This document shows, piece by piece, positions 40,737 to 50,073 of a stretch of 63,909 bases of DNA. The notes under the pieces were generated by a model that saw only the letters and a program-made list of their open reading frames with translations, was not told the DNA's origin and ran no database searches. The translations under genes were made by a program, and so were the position numbers. Each line of letters starts with the position of its first letter. Position 1 is the stretch's first letter. The DNA lies in contig CBIHPK010000018.1 in the NCBI GenBank assembly GCA_966211675.1, forward strand, positions 1-63,909, given 5' to 3'. This DNA comes from SCUS01 sp966211675 (GTDB lineage Bacteria; Myxococcota_A; Polyangia; Polyangiales; Ga0077539).

Positions 40737-43352
40737 CTACTTGGCGCGGCGTGCGGGCGGCGTCGGCCACCACGGCGACCGAAGGGCGACCGCGGCGCCG
40801 AAGTTCGAGCCCGGGGCGTCGGAGGTCGAGAAGAAAGCGGCGTGCGGCGCGGTCGGAGGGCGGCCGCCGCGGAAGTAGTAGACGAGCCCGGAGCCGCAGT
40901 TGGGCGTGGTGGGCGCGCAACGGGCGCCGACGACGAAGTCCATGAACCCGTCGTGGTCGGCGTCGCCGATGCCCGACACCGCGATGCCGAAGCGCGCCGC
41001 GAGGCCCGGCGGCATCGCGCTGGGATCGAGCGTGAGGCTGGTGGCGGAACCCAGGGAGCCGCCCGTGCGGAGGAGGTAGGCCGCGCCCGCCATCGTGTTG
41101 TTGGCGGAGGCGCCCACCAGCAGGTCGCCGTATCCATCGCCGTCCGCGTCGCCGACACCCGAGACCGAGATGCCGAAATGCCCGTCGCCCACGGGGCCCG
41201 CGAAGGTGGCCGCTCCGGCCGTCCGGAGGGAGGTGGCGCTCCCGCGAAACACCGTGATCGTGCCCGTGCCGCCCGCGTCCGGCGCGCCGACGATGACGTC
41301 TCCATAGCCGTCGGCGTCGACGTCTCCCGCGCTCGCGACGCTCCAGCCGAAGTGCGACGCGGAGACGCCTGCAGAGTAGGTCACGTCCGGTGACGGGTAG
41401 ATGCCGACGGTCGCGCGCCCGAGGTAGAGATAGAACCGGCCCGCGCCCAGGCCCTCGGGTGCTCCGACGAGAACGTCTCCGAAGCCGTCGCCGTTGACGT
41501 CCCCCGCGCTCGACACGGAGCGGCCGTAGTCCTCTCCGAGCAGGCCGGTGAGCGGCACCGGGTCCGTCGTCACCAGCCCCGTCGCGCTCCCCAGGAACAC
41601 GTACGCCGAGTCGTTGGCGCCGATGATGACGTCCGCGTAGCCGTCGCCGTTGACGTCTCCGGCGCTGCTGACCGAGCGCCCGAAATTCACCGTGCCCGTC
41701 CCGCCGGAGAGCACCCTCATCGGGGTCGTCGCGATGCCCGTGTTGGTGCCGCTGTAGACGAAGACGCGCCCCCCGGAGGCGACCTGGCCGAAGACCAGGA
41801 GCTCGGGATACCCGTCGCCGTTGGTGTCGCCCGCGCTGGCGAGGGCGCCGCCGTAGCTGTTCGTCACGACGCTCCCGGTCTCCGGACCGCCCGCCTGCAG
41901 CGTGGTGGCGAAGCGGGGAATCCCCCCTGAGGCCCCGAGGTACAGGCGCGCTCGCCCGGAGGAGCCTCCCGTGATGGAGGAGTCCGGCGCTCCCGCGATG
42001 AAATCGCCGTTGCCGTCGCGGTTGAAGTCGGAGACGGTGCCGAAGCTGGAGTCGACGGGCGCGCTCCGGTTGCCGACGATGAACTGCCACACCGGCGAGA
42101 CCTGAGCCCCGGTGTTGGTGGCCGTGCGAGAGATGCCCTGGGCGTACCAGTACCAGGTGCCCGGCATCAGCATGTTGAGGTAGAGGACCTCGCCGTTGGG
42201 GACGGCGGTCATCACCTCGCCGGTGAAGCTGGGGTTGTTGGCGAGGTGGATCACCGCGCCGGTCGCGCCGGGGCCGTTGACCCATCGCAGGCTCGGCGAC
42301 TGGCTGGTCACCGTCGAAGTCGAGAGGGGGGAGAGCTGGCGAGGCGTCGGGATCGGGACGCACGCGCCCGCGGCGCACCCGGTCGAGCCACCGCAGAGGC
42401 GGCCGCACGTGCCGCAGTTGGCGGGGTCGGTCGACAGGGGCGCCTCGCAGCCATTGGTCGCGACGCCGTCGCAGTCGCCGAAGCCCGTGGCGCAGGCCAG
42501 GCGGCACGCGCCGGAGACGCACTGCGGCGTGCTGTTGGGGCGACCCGGGCAGACGGCCCCGCAGGCGCCGCAGCGGGACACGGTGTTCACGGCGGTCTCG
42601 CAGCCGTTGGTCGCGACGCCGTCACAGTCCCCGAAGCCCGCCAGGCAGGTGAAGCCGCAGACGCCCGTGGAGCAGGTCGCGCTCGCGTTGGCCCTCATGG
42701 GACAGGCGCGGCCGCACCCTCCGCAGTGGCTGGGGTTCGACACCAGCGAGGACTCGCAGCCGTTCTCCGGGCGGGAGTCGCAGTCGCCGAACTCGGTCGT
42801 CGTGCAGCCTCCCACCGCGCACGCCCCGGCGACGCAGAGGTTGGGCGAGACGCGCGGCAGCGCGCAGACGCGGCCGCACCCGCCGCAGTTGTTGGGGTCC
42901 GTCTGGGGATTGGAGACGCAGGTCCCCGAGCAGTTCAGGGCTCCGGTGCCGCAATCCGCGACGACGTCGACCCTGGGCACGTCGACCACGTCGACCCGGG
43001 GCACGTCGCTGACGTCCAGCGCGGACGCATCGACCACGTCGACCCGGGGCACATCGACCACGTCCAGCGCGGACGCATCCACCACGTCCACGGCGGGGAC
43101 ATCGGGGACATCGAGCACGTCCACGGCGGACGCATCGACCACGTCCACGGCGGGCACATCGGGGACATCCACGACGGGCACATCGACGACGTCGATCGAC
43201 TCCGAGGACACATCGACGACGTCCACGGCGTCGAGCGCCGCCTCGGACCCCACGTCCCCCGGAGCCCCATCCAGGCTGCCCTGGTTGAGGCTCGAACAGG
43301 CCGCCGGAGAGAGCGTGGCGACTACCAGTAGAAGCGATCGGACAACGCGCAT
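40737..43352 (-). CDS. Lipoprotein: Cys-rich repeats + FnIII-like + seven FG-GAP repeats
   Basis: 871 residues from MRVVRSLLLVVATLSPAAC. After the lipobox come ~110 residues rich in VDVPDVPAVDVVDAS, then three Cys-rich units (GDCDGVATNGCE...CGTCGRLC), a beta-sandwich segment (LSPLSTSTVTSQSPSLRWVN...WYWYAQG), and from about 430 seven FG-GAP repeats. Each repeat has a calcium-loop motif: DFNRDGNGD, GDTNGDGYPE, GDVNGDGYAD, GDVNGDGFGD, GDVDADGYGD, GDADGDGYGD and GDADHDGFMD, the number expected for a closed seven-bladed integrin-alpha-like propeller. It is the third gene of an operon behind the kinase and TPR genes (10-base gap). A calcium-dependent surface recognition role is inferred. Confidence 0.88.
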   Translation of the reverse strand: MRVVRSLLLVVATLSPAACSSLNQGSLDGAPGDVGSEAALDAVDVVDVSSESIDVVDVPVVDVPDVPAVDVVDASAVDVLDVPDVPAVDVVDASALDVVDVPRVDVVDASALDVSDVPRVDVVDVPRVDVVADCGTGALNCSGTCVSNPQTDPNNCGGCGRVCALPRVSPNLCVAGACAVGGCTTTEFGDCDSRPENGCESSLVSNPSHCGGCGRACPMRANASATCSTGVCGFTCLAGFGDCDGVATNGCETAVNTVSRCGACGAVCPGRPNSTPQCVSGACRLACATGFGDCDGVATNGCEAPLSTDPANCGTCGRLCGGSTGCAAGACVPIPTPRQLSPLSTSTVTSQSPSLRWVNGPGATGAVIHLANNPSFTGEVMTAVPNGEVLYLNMLMPGTWYWYAQGISRTATNTGAQVSPVWQFIVGNRSAPVDSSFGTVSDFNRDGNGDFIAGAPDSSITGGSSGRARLYLGASGGIPRFATTLQAGGPETGSVVTNSYGGALASAGDTNGDGYPELLVFGQVASGGRVFVYSGTNTGIATTPMRVLSGGTGTVNFGRSVSSAGDVNGDGYADVIIGANDSAYVFLGSATGLVTTDPVPLTGLLGEDYGRSVSSAGDVNGDGFGDVLVGAPEGLGAGRFYLYLGRATVGIYPSPDVTYSAGVSASHFGWSVASAGDVDADGYGDVIVGAPDAGGTGTITVFRGSATSLRTAGAATFAGPVGDGHFGISVSGVGDADGDGYGDLLVGASANNTMAGAAYLLRTGGSLGSATSLTLDPSAMPPGLAARFGIAVSGIGDADHDGFMDFVVGARCAPTTPNCGSGLVYYFRGGRPPTAPHAAFFSTSDAPGSNFGAAVALRSPWWPTPPARRAK
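42955..43200 (-). repeat. Coding repeats (VDVVDVPRVDVVDAS tether)
   Basis: Repeats built mainly from GTCGACGTGGTCGAC-type 9-15-base units with several exact copies, coding for the Val/Asp-rich tether of the FG-GAP lipoprotein. Confidence 0.75.
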
Positions 43353-43362
43353 CAGCCTCGCC

Positions 43363-44436
43363 TCAAAACCTTGCACCGCAGACAAGACCGGTCGTGCCCA
43401 GCGAAGGAGAGCATGCGAACGCCGCGTGCTCGCGTCCCCGTGAAGGCGCCGTCACCCAGAGGACCACCGACGCCGCGACGAGGGCCCCGCCCACCGCGAA
43501 GCTCGCGATCACCGCCGGGGCGAGGGAGTTCGCCGTGGACTGGTCGCCCGGGCAGTTGCCCGTCGGGGTCGCGACGCCGTGGTCCTCGATGCACCCCGCT
43601 CCGTTGAAGGACGACACGGCGCCTTCGCGCACCCCGGTGAGCACGGCGCCCAGCACGAGGCCCACGCCGCCGCCGATCGCCGTGGCCCAGGCCATCGATC
43701 GATGCAGCGAGCCCGGCGAAGCGACCACCGGCGAGGGCGCGACCGGCCGCGCGATGGGACGCGTCGGGGTCACGGGCGTCGGGGTCACGGGCGTCGGGGT
43801 CGGGGTCACGGGCGTCGCGGGCGTCGGGGTCACGGGCGTCGCAGTCGCGGGCGTCGCCGTGGCGAGCTCGATGCGCACCGGGACGGTCCCCGCCGCGGCC
43901 ACGTCGACGCTACGGTGCAGGGCGACGCGCCCGGGGGCGGTCGCGTCGATGGTCACGTGCCCTGGCGTCACCAGGTACGGAACCCCGTAGAGCGCGGGCG
44001 GCAGCTCCGATCCCGCGACGGTGACGGTGAGTCCCGAGGGGGCTGGTCCGGGGACGTCGACGACCAGGTGGCCGACGCGCCCCTGGAGGTCGCGCACCAG
44101 CGCGGTGCACGTCGCCATGGTCGCGGCGCGCTCGGGGGCGTTGCGATCGGCGGTCAGCGCGTCGACGCAGCGCTGCGCCGAGGTCAGCGCGGGGACGACC
44201 AGACCGAGCTGCGACTGCTCCTGCGCGACGAAGCGGTAGAGCGAGGGCGAGGAGTGGATGGACACCGCTCGGAGGCCGAGGTCGAGCGCGCGAGCGTGGT
44301 CGCCCGTCGACTGCGCGGCCTGCGCCTGCTGGACCAGAAGCCTCCACGTGGCCTCGACCTCCGCGGTCGTCTGCGCGGAGGCCGTGAGCGGGAGGAGCGC
44401 GAGGGAGAGGATCCAGACGGATGTGCGGCGCATCAT
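43363..44436 (-). CDS. Secreted TPR/PEGA-like protein with C-terminal membrane segments
   Basis: 357 residues from MMRRTSVWILSLALLPLTASA, a cleavable signal peptide. Residues ~25-110 (AEVEATWRLLVQQAQAAQSTGDHARALDLG) look like TPR helices; ~120-205 include a beta-rich VVDVPGPAPSGLTVTVAGSE segment like PEGA domains; then a Thr/Pro-Val repeat (TPVTPTPATPV), and two hydrophobic segments near the end (MAWATAIGGGVGLVLGAVL, IASFAVGGALVAASVVLW), finishing CGARF. It starts four bases after the kinase stop. Proteins of this kind often accompany Ser/Thr kinases in myxobacteria. Function unknown. Confidence 0.7.
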   Translation of the reverse strand: MMRRTSVWILSLALLPLTASAQTTAEVEATWRLLVQQAQAAQSTGDHARALDLGLRAVSIHSSPSLYRFVAQEQSQLGLVVPALTSAQRCVDALTADRNAPERAATMATCTALVRDLQGRVGHLVVDVPGPAPSGLTVTVAGSELPPALYGVPYLVTPGHVTIDATAPGRVALHRSVDVAAAGTVPVRIELATATPATATPVTPTPATPVTPTPTPVTPTPVTPTRPIARPVAPSPVVASPGSLHRSMAWATAIGGGVGLVLGAVLTGVREGAVSSFNGAGCIEDHGVATPTGNCPGDQSTANSLAPAVIASFAVGGALVAASVVLWVTAPSRGREHAAFACSPSLGTTGLVCGARF

Positions 44437-44440
44437 CGGG

Positions 44441-45958
44441 TCAGAAGTGGATGCCGCCGACGGAGTTCTCGTCGGCGGGAGCGTGGTCACGCCGCGGGCG
44501 GGGGCGCGACGGAGACGCGGGACGAGCGGCGGCCGGCGCCGCGTCGACGGGAGCGACCGGGTGGGCGACGACGGCCGGGGCGACCGGGGCGACCGGGGCG
44601 ACGGCGGCCGGTGCGACGACCGCGGGCGCAGGAGGCACGACGCGGGTGACCGGAGGGGTCGGGCGCGGCACCGGGGAAGCGACGGGCACCGCGACCGTCG
44701 GGCGAGGACGGACGGGCGTGGGCGGAGCGCTGCCCGAGAGGGAGAAGGCGATCGCGGCGGCGCCGGCCGCGAGCACGGCGGCGCTCCCGAGGACGAGGCG
44801 GGCGGTGCGGCCGGGGGCCTTCGGAGGAGGGCGCGGCACCTCGACGGAGCGGGCGGAGGCGCCGAGGGTGCTCGCGTGCTGCGCGGACATGCGCGGCGCA
44901 GCGGGGGCGGCGCTGGCCCACGGGGCCCCAGCGCCCGCGACGAAGGTCGGGGCGTCGAGGCGGGGAGCGGGGTCGGCGGAGGCGCTGGCGATGGGCGAGG
45001 CGACGGGCATCGGGGTCGCGGCGTCGGAGTCGGTCCCGAGCCGCGAGGTCCAGGTGGCGCGGCCCATGTCGCTCGCGAAGGGGAGCAGCGCGCGCGCCAT
45101 GTCGCCGACCTGCCGGAACCGGTCCTCCCGTCGCGCGGACATCGCCCGCAGCACGACGCGCTCGAAGCCCTCCGGGAGATCCGGGCGCTCCACCCGAGGG
45201 GGCGCGAAGCGGCCGCCGATGATCGCCGTGAGCAGCTCGAAGAGGCTGTCGCGCTCGGCGACCTCCGCGAAGGGATGCCTGCCGACGGCGGCCTCGTAGA
45301 GGATCACGCCGAGGCTGTACTGATCGGCCCGCGCGTCGACGTCCTTGCTGTTCTGCGCCTGCTCCGGGGACATGTAGACCGTGGTCCCCATCATGGTGTT
45401 GGTGGCGGTGAGGTTTCCGCCGGTGCCCATCTCGCCGAGCTTCGAGATGCCGAAGTCGAGGAGCTTCGGCTCCTGAGTGGAGTGGCGGGTGCGGGCCAGG
45501 AAGATGTTCTCGGGTTTCAGGTCGCGGTGGACGATGCCGACCTCGTGCGCCGCGGCGACGGCGTCGAGCACCGGGAGCATCAGGTCGACCAGCTGCGGGA
45601 GCGGGAGCGTTCGCACCCGGTCGAGGAGGTGGCCGAGGTCCTCGCCGTCGAGGAGTTCCATGACGAGGTAGGGGGTCTCGCCGAGGACGCCCACGTCCGC
45701 GATGTCGACGACGTTGGGGTGCCGGAGCTTCGCGACCGCCTCGCCCTCCCGAAGGAAGCGAGCGCGGGCCTGGGGGTTCTGCGCCGCCTCCGGGAGCATC
45801 ACCTTGATGGCCACCCGCTTCTTCAGGTCGGCGTGAGTGGCCTCGAAGACCGCGCCCATCCCACCGGCCCCCAGCTGCCGATGGATGACGTAACGCCCGA
45901 AGATCATTCCGGGAACCAGCCGGATCGCCGGTTCTCCAGGGTTGGTGTGGTCGCCCAT
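44441..45958 (-). CDS. Serine/threonine protein kinase with C-terminal membrane segment
   Basis: 505 residues. Hanks-type kinase domain ~20-295: QLGAGGMGAVFEATH, catalytic K52 (VAIKVM), H144-R-D146 (HRDLKPEN), D168-F-G, activation loop with GTTVYMSPEQ, and DARADQYSLGVILYEA. All residues needed for activity are present. A Pro/Ala-rich juxtamembrane region is followed by one hydrophobic segment (~370-390, LVLGSAAVLAAGAAAIAF) and a Pro/Val tail, giving a cytoplasmic kinase with a periplasmic tail. First gene of a three-gene operon with the TPR and FG-GAP genes. Confidence 0.93.
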   Translation of the reverse strand: MGDHTNPGEPAIRLVPGMIFGRYVIHRQLGAGGMGAVFEATHADLKKRVAIKVMLPEAAQNPQARARFLREGEAVAKLRHPNVVDIADVGVLGETPYLVMELLDGEDLGHLLDRVRTLPLPQLVDLMLPVLDAVAAAHEVGIVHRDLKPENIFLARTRHSTQEPKLLDFGISKLGEMGTGGNLTATNTMMGTTVYMSPEQAQNSKDVDARADQYSLGVILYEAAVGRHPFAEVAERDSLFELLTAIIGGRFAPPRVERPDLPEGFERVVLRAMSARREDRFRQVGDMARALLPFASDMGRATWTSRLGTDSDAATPMPVASPIASASADPAPRLDAPTFVAGAGAPWASAAPAAPRMSAQHASTLGASARSVEVPRPPPKAPGRTARLVLGSAAVLAAGAAAIAFSLSGSAPPTPVRPRPTVAVPVASPVPRPTPPVTRVVPPAPAVVAPAAVAPVAPVAPAVVAHPVAPVDAAPAAARPASPSRPRPRRDHAPADENSVGGIHF

Positions 45959-46144
45959 GAGGCACAGAAGCTAGCGCGAAGCCTCCGAGCGAGTCGAGGA
46001 TGCCTCCCTGCGGAACTGTCCCGCGATCGGGGTGACGGTGCGATCGGGATGACAATTCGCAGTCGCGATCTCTCCATCGGCTCCGCGGCGCCACGGGTGG
46101 GTCTCGCGTCACGGGCCGGAGGTCGGCGGTGATACCGTCGGCCC

Positions 46145-48715
46145 ATGAGTGAACGAGCTGCCCCCGCGCGGGCCTGGAAGGTCCTCCTCGCGGGCGTCCT
46201 CACGTCGTGCGCGCCGACCGTCATCAACGGCATCCCCTCGTCCGACGGATCCGTCGTCGGCGACGCGGGCCTGCTCGATGGGTCCTCCCCCGATGGCGGC
46301 TCGCTCGACGCGCCGGCGATCGACCGCGCCTCGCCCGACGCGGCCTCGCCCGACTCGGGCAAGGCCCTCCCCGATGCGGCCACCGACGATGGCGGCGTCG
46401 CGCCCGATGCGAGCGTCGACGACGTCCTCGTCCCCAGCGACAAGCCCTTCCCCACCGACGACGTGGTGATCCCGACCGACGCGCCCATCCCCACCGAGGA
46501 CGTGGTCGTCCCGACCGGCGACGTCCCGGTGACGCCGACCGACGTGCCCGTGTCGAGCTGCGGGGTCCCGCTGCAGCGCGCCCTCTCGCTCCCGAGCGAC
46601 CGGGCGATGGGAACCACCTCCGGCGCCGGGCGGCTCACGGCCATGTGCGCGCAGTCCGGAGGCCCCGAGCACGTCTATCCCCTGCACGTCGCGTCGCGCA
46701 CCGGCGTGCAGCTCTCCACCAGCGCTCCCTTCGACTCGGTGCTCTCGATCCGCCGGGTCTGCGCCGATCCCTCGACCGAGGTCGCGTGCAACGACGACGC
46801 GCCCGGCGGCAACAACGCCTTCCTCCGGAGGGTGCTCGACCCGGGCGACTACGCCGTGCTGGTCGACCAGTACGGACCCACCACCGGGACGGGCGGCGCC
46901 TATACGCTCGACCTGCGCTCGTACACGCCCGCGGCGAACGCGGAGTGCGCGGCGGGCCTTCCGCTCACGGCCGGAGCGGCGGCGATGGGCGACACCACCA
47001 CCGGCGGCGCGGCGTCGACGGCCTGCCTGGGCGGCGCCTGGGGGCCGCAGCTCTTCTACACGGTGCGCGTGCCCGCCGGTCAGCGCGCGGTCGTGACCGC
47101 GACCCCAGCGGGAACGCCCGCCTGGTCGGCCGTCGTGCGCGCCCGCCCCTCCTGCGCCGCCACCGCCTGCCTCTCCGCCGCGACCTCCCCGATGGCGGGA
47201 GGCGCCGCGGTGGCCGCCTACGACAACCGCTCGGCCAGCCCCGTCGACCTCGCGGTCTCCGTCGCGAGCACCAGCGGGACCACCGGCGGAGCCTTCTCCC
47301 TCGCGGTCGCCTTCGAGGCGGCTCCGGTCGCCCCGGCCAACGCGGCGTGCGCCTCGCCGAGGGCGCTGGCCGACGGCGCGACGCTCACCAACGAGGACGC
47401 CTCGCTGGCCTCGACGCGCCTCGGCGACGTCTGCGTGCCCGAGGCGCAGGGGGCGTCGCTCTTCTATCGGGTGAGCGTCCCGTCGCGCGCGACGGTGCTG
47501 GTCACCGCCACGCCGCGCGGCGGCTGGAACCCCGTGCTCCGCGCGCTCGACGCGTGCGACTCGAGGACCTGCGCGGCCTCGTCCAACGCCGCGGCCGCCG
47601 ACCAGCCGGAGACGCTCACCTGGGTCAACAGCGGCGCCGTCGCGCGCGACGTGCTGGTCGCGGTCGGGTCGCAGGATCCCTCCAACGGCGGCCGCTTCGA
47701 CGTGACCGCGGCGATCATCCCGCCGCCCGTCAACGTGAGCTGCGCCGCCGCGGTCGCGGTCGCCAACGGAGCGCACCTGACCCGCCAGAACGCCGCCGTC
47801 GCGAGCGACAACGCCACCGGCGCCTGCCTCCCGTCCGCCACGGGGACGGCGCTCTGGTACCGCGCGGTGGTCCCCGCGGGCCAGACGTTGAGCGCCCGCG
47901 CGACGCCCCTCGGCGCCATGGACCCGGTGGTGCGGGTGCTGTCCGCGTGCGGCGCCACGTCGTGCCTCGCCAGCGCCAACACCGGCGCGGCGCGAGCGAC
48001 CGAGAGCGCCGCGTACACCAACACCGGCGCGGGCGATCAGACGGTGCTGCTCGCGGTCGGCGGCGCGACCAACGCGGCCAACGGGCTGTTCGACCTCGAC
48101 GTGTCCATCGCGCGGCAGTACCAGGAGTCCGTCGTGGCGACGGCCTGCGACGACATGACCGGCGGGGTCGACCTCGCGAGCGTCACCGGCGACGACACGG
48201 TCAGCGCGGCGCTCGACCTGCCCTTCCCGGTGACCTTCTTCGGGCAGCGCATGCTCGAGTACAGCGTCTCCTCCAACGGGCTGTTGCAGCTCCACCCCCT
48301 CATCGCCGGGGCGATGCCCAGCAACTCGTTCAACAACACGGCGATCCCCGACGGCGCCGCGCCCAACGGCTTCGTCGCCGCGTTCTGGGACGACCTGATC
48401 GCGGTGACCGGCTCCCGCGTGGTGACGCGCACGCTCGGCGCCGCGCCCGACCGTCGCTTCGTGGTGCAGTGGACGCAGTTCGCGTTCTACGGCGACGACC
48501 GCGCCCGGCTGACCTTCCAGGCGAAGCTCTTCGAGGGCTCCGGGGCCATCGAGGTGCACCACTGCGCCATCACCGCGGGCGCCGACGCGACGCGCGCCAC
48601 GGGCGGGTCGGCCACCGTCGGCATCGAGTCCCCGGACGGCTCCGCCGGGCGGCAGCACTCCTTCAACGACGCCACCGGGATCAGCACCGCGCGCGCGATG
48701 CGCTTCGTCCCCTGA
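46145..48715 (+). CDS. Lipoprotein with repeated PPC-like domains
   Basis: 856 residues, MSERAAPARAWKVLLAGVLTSC (lipobox LTSC). About 115 residues of acidic linker (SPDAASPDSGKALPDAATDD, VVIPTDAPIPTED) precede four beta-sandwich units with the pattern VPAGQxxxVTATPxGxxxPVxRxLxxC...C.AS, as in PPC/pre-peptidase C-terminal-like domains. The last ~170 residues (DDTVSAALDLPFPVTFFGQR, YSVSSNGLLQL, AAFWDDLIAV, FVVQWTQFAFYGDDRARLTF, QAKLFEGSGAIEVHH) resemble the nidogen-like extracellular domain. No active site. Divergent from the kinase gene. Confidence 0.82.
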   Translation: MSERAAPARAWKVLLAGVLTSCAPTVINGIPSSDGSVVGDAGLLDGSSPDGGSLDAPAIDRASPDAASPDSGKALPDAATDDGGVAPDASVDDVLVPSDKPFPTDDVVIPTDAPIPTEDVVVPTGDVPVTPTDVPVSSCGVPLQRALSLPSDRAMGTTSGAGRLTAMCAQSGGPEHVYPLHVASRTGVQLSTSAPFDSVLSIRRVCADPSTEVACNDDAPGGNNAFLRRVLDPGDYAVLVDQYGPTTGTGGAYTLDLRSYTPAANAECAAGLPLTAGAAAMGDTTTGGAASTACLGGAWGPQLFYTVRVPAGQRAVVTATPAGTPAWSAVVRARPSCAATACLSAATSPMAGGAAVAAYDNRSASPVDLAVSVASTSGTTGGAFSLAVAFEAAPVAPANAACASPRALADGATLTNEDASLASTRLGDVCVPEAQGASLFYRVSVPSRATVLVTATPRGGWNPVLRALDACDSRTCAASSNAAAADQPETLTWVNSGAVARDVLVAVGSQDPSNGGRFDVTAAIIPPPVNVSCAAAVAVANGAHLTRQNAAVASDNATGACLPSATGTALWYRAVVPAGQTLSARATPLGAMDPVVRVLSACGATSCLASANTGAARATESAAYTNTGAGDQTVLLAVGGATNAANGLFDLDVSIARQYQESVVATACDDMTGGVDLASVTGDDTVSAALDLPFPVTFFGQRMLEYSVSSNGLLQLHPLIAGAMPSNSFNNTAIPDGAAPNGFVAAFWDDLIAVTGSRVVTRTLGAAPDRRFVVQWTQFAFYGDDRARLTFQAKLFEGSGAIEVHHCAITAGADATRATGGSATVGIESPDGSAGRQHSFNDATGISTARAMRFVP

Positions 48716-48770
48716 CCTCTCCCTGAGGCCTCCATCGCCTCCGCCCCGATGTGGCAGTAGCGTTGCGCTC

Positions 48771-49406
48771 ATGCGCCTCTGCACCGCCTTCCTTGCCGCG
48801 TCGCTCGGCCTCGGGTCGCTCGCCTCCGGCTGCTCGGAGACCACTCCCGCGCCGCCGGTCGACGCCTCCGCCGTCGATGCGCCCGACGTCCCCTCCCTCG
48901 ACGCGCCCGATGCGCCCGACGTCCCGACGATCGACGTCGCCGCCGACCGCGCCATGGACCTCGGGAGCGATCGGGGTCCCGCCGACGCTCCGATCGCGGA
49001 TGTCCCGATCGCGGATGTCCCGAGGGACGCGGTCGATGCGGGGCGCTGCGATCCAGCGACGGGATGCCACGCGTTCTGGTGCGGCTGCGGGCGCTGCAAC
49101 CCCAGCGAGATCACCTGCACGCCCGACGTGCGCGGCTGCCCGCTGGGCTGCGTGAGCGCGTGCCCCGAGCTCGACACCGCCGTGTGCGCCTGCAGCGGCG
49201 GCACCTGCGGCGCGCCCGTGCTGCGAGCGGACGCCGGGACCGACGCGGGCGCCGACGGGGGTGGCCTCGCCGCGGGGCAGCTCTGCGGCAGCGACGGCGA
49301 GTGCGCGACCGGGCTCCTGTGCTGCTACCCCTGCGGCATCCCCGGGTGCATGAACCGCTGCGGCAGCCCCGACCCGCGCACCGGGCGGTGCCCGCTGCTG
49401 CCATGA
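48771..49406 (+). CDS. Small Cys-rich lipoprotein
   Basis: 211 residues, MRLCTAFLAASLGLGSLASGC with lipobox; an acidic VDAPDVPSLDAPDAPDVP tether and ADVPIADVP repeats to about residue 90; then ~18 Cys in short spaced motifs (CDPATGCHAFWCGCGRC, CPLGCVSAC, CCYPCGIPGC) that should form a disulfide-knotted domain. No recognised family. It starts 55 bases after the preceding lipoprotein gene and may be cotranscribed. Confidence 0.7.
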   Translation: MRLCTAFLAASLGLGSLASGCSETTPAPPVDASAVDAPDVPSLDAPDAPDVPTIDVAADRAMDLGSDRGPADAPIADVPIADVPRDAVDAGRCDPATGCHAFWCGCGRCNPSEITCTPDVRGCPLGCVSACPELDTAVCACSGGTCGAPVLRADAGTDAGADGGGLAAGQLCGSDGECATGLLCCYPCGIPGCMNRCGSPDPRTGRCPLLP

Positions 49407-49573
49407 TCCATGGCGGTCGATGTCCCGGCCGACACGATCCACCCGAGCGAGGCCGCGATGAGGGCCGCCTCCGTTCCTGTGTCGTGTGCATCGCCCCACT
49501 GGCGGCGCGCGGAGCCCTGTCCCAGGAATGGCCCTGGGGGGGGCGAATGGGAAGCCCCGCTGGGGAGGTCCAC

Positions 49574-50005
49574 ATGGCAACCGTAGCCGCACGTCACAAC
49601 AACGCCGCCGAACTCCATCGCGACATGCTCGACGCGGTACAGCACCGCGACATGAAGCGCCTCCGCTCGCTGTACGACCCGGGCTACACGTTCACCGCCG
49701 GCGACGGCACCGTGAGCAGCGGGCCCGACGCGGGCGTGGCCAACGCCGAGAAGTACACCCGCGCCTTTCCCGACCTCGCGTTCACGATCAACCAGCAGCA
49801 CGCCGTCAGCCCGACCGTGTCGGTGATCGAGTTCACCGCCCGGGGCACGCACAAGGGAGCGCTCGAAGGGATCCCGGCGACCAACCGACGGGCCGAGGTC
49901 GTCGTGTGCAACATCATCGAGACCCGCGGTGACAAGGTCCTTCGCGAGCGCGAGTACTTCGATGCCCTGTCGATGATGCGGCAGCTGGGCGTGATCGGGT
50001 CCTAG
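49574..50005 (+). CDS. SnoaL-like (NTF2-fold) protein
   Basis: 143 residues from ATG 49574 (GGGGAGG six to seven bases upstream). Short cone-shaped NTF2 fold: AAELHRDMLDAVQHRDMKRL, RSLYDPGYTFTAGDG, EKYTRAFPDLAFTI, VSVIEFTARGTHKGALEGIP, REREYFDALSMMRQLGV. This is the ester-cyclase/SnoaL-like family, whose members cyclise, isomerise or bind small molecules; catalytic residues are not assignable. No signal peptide. Confidence 0.83.
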   Translation: MATVAARHNNAAELHRDMLDAVQHRDMKRLRSLYDPGYTFTAGDGTVSSGPDAGVANAEKYTRAFPDLAFTINQQHAVSPTVSVIEFTARGTHKGALEGIPATNRRAEVVVCNIIETRGDKVLREREYFDALSMMRQLGVIGS

Positions 50006-50073
50006 CGCGGCGCGCCCGTCGGCCCGGTGTGCTGCGCGGGGATTCGCGCGCATACTCACCGGGGAGGTGCTCG

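Noticed and set aside
42955..43200. CRISPR-like or satellite repeat
   Set aside because: Units are short, in frame and inside a lipoprotein gene; no spacers and no cas genes.
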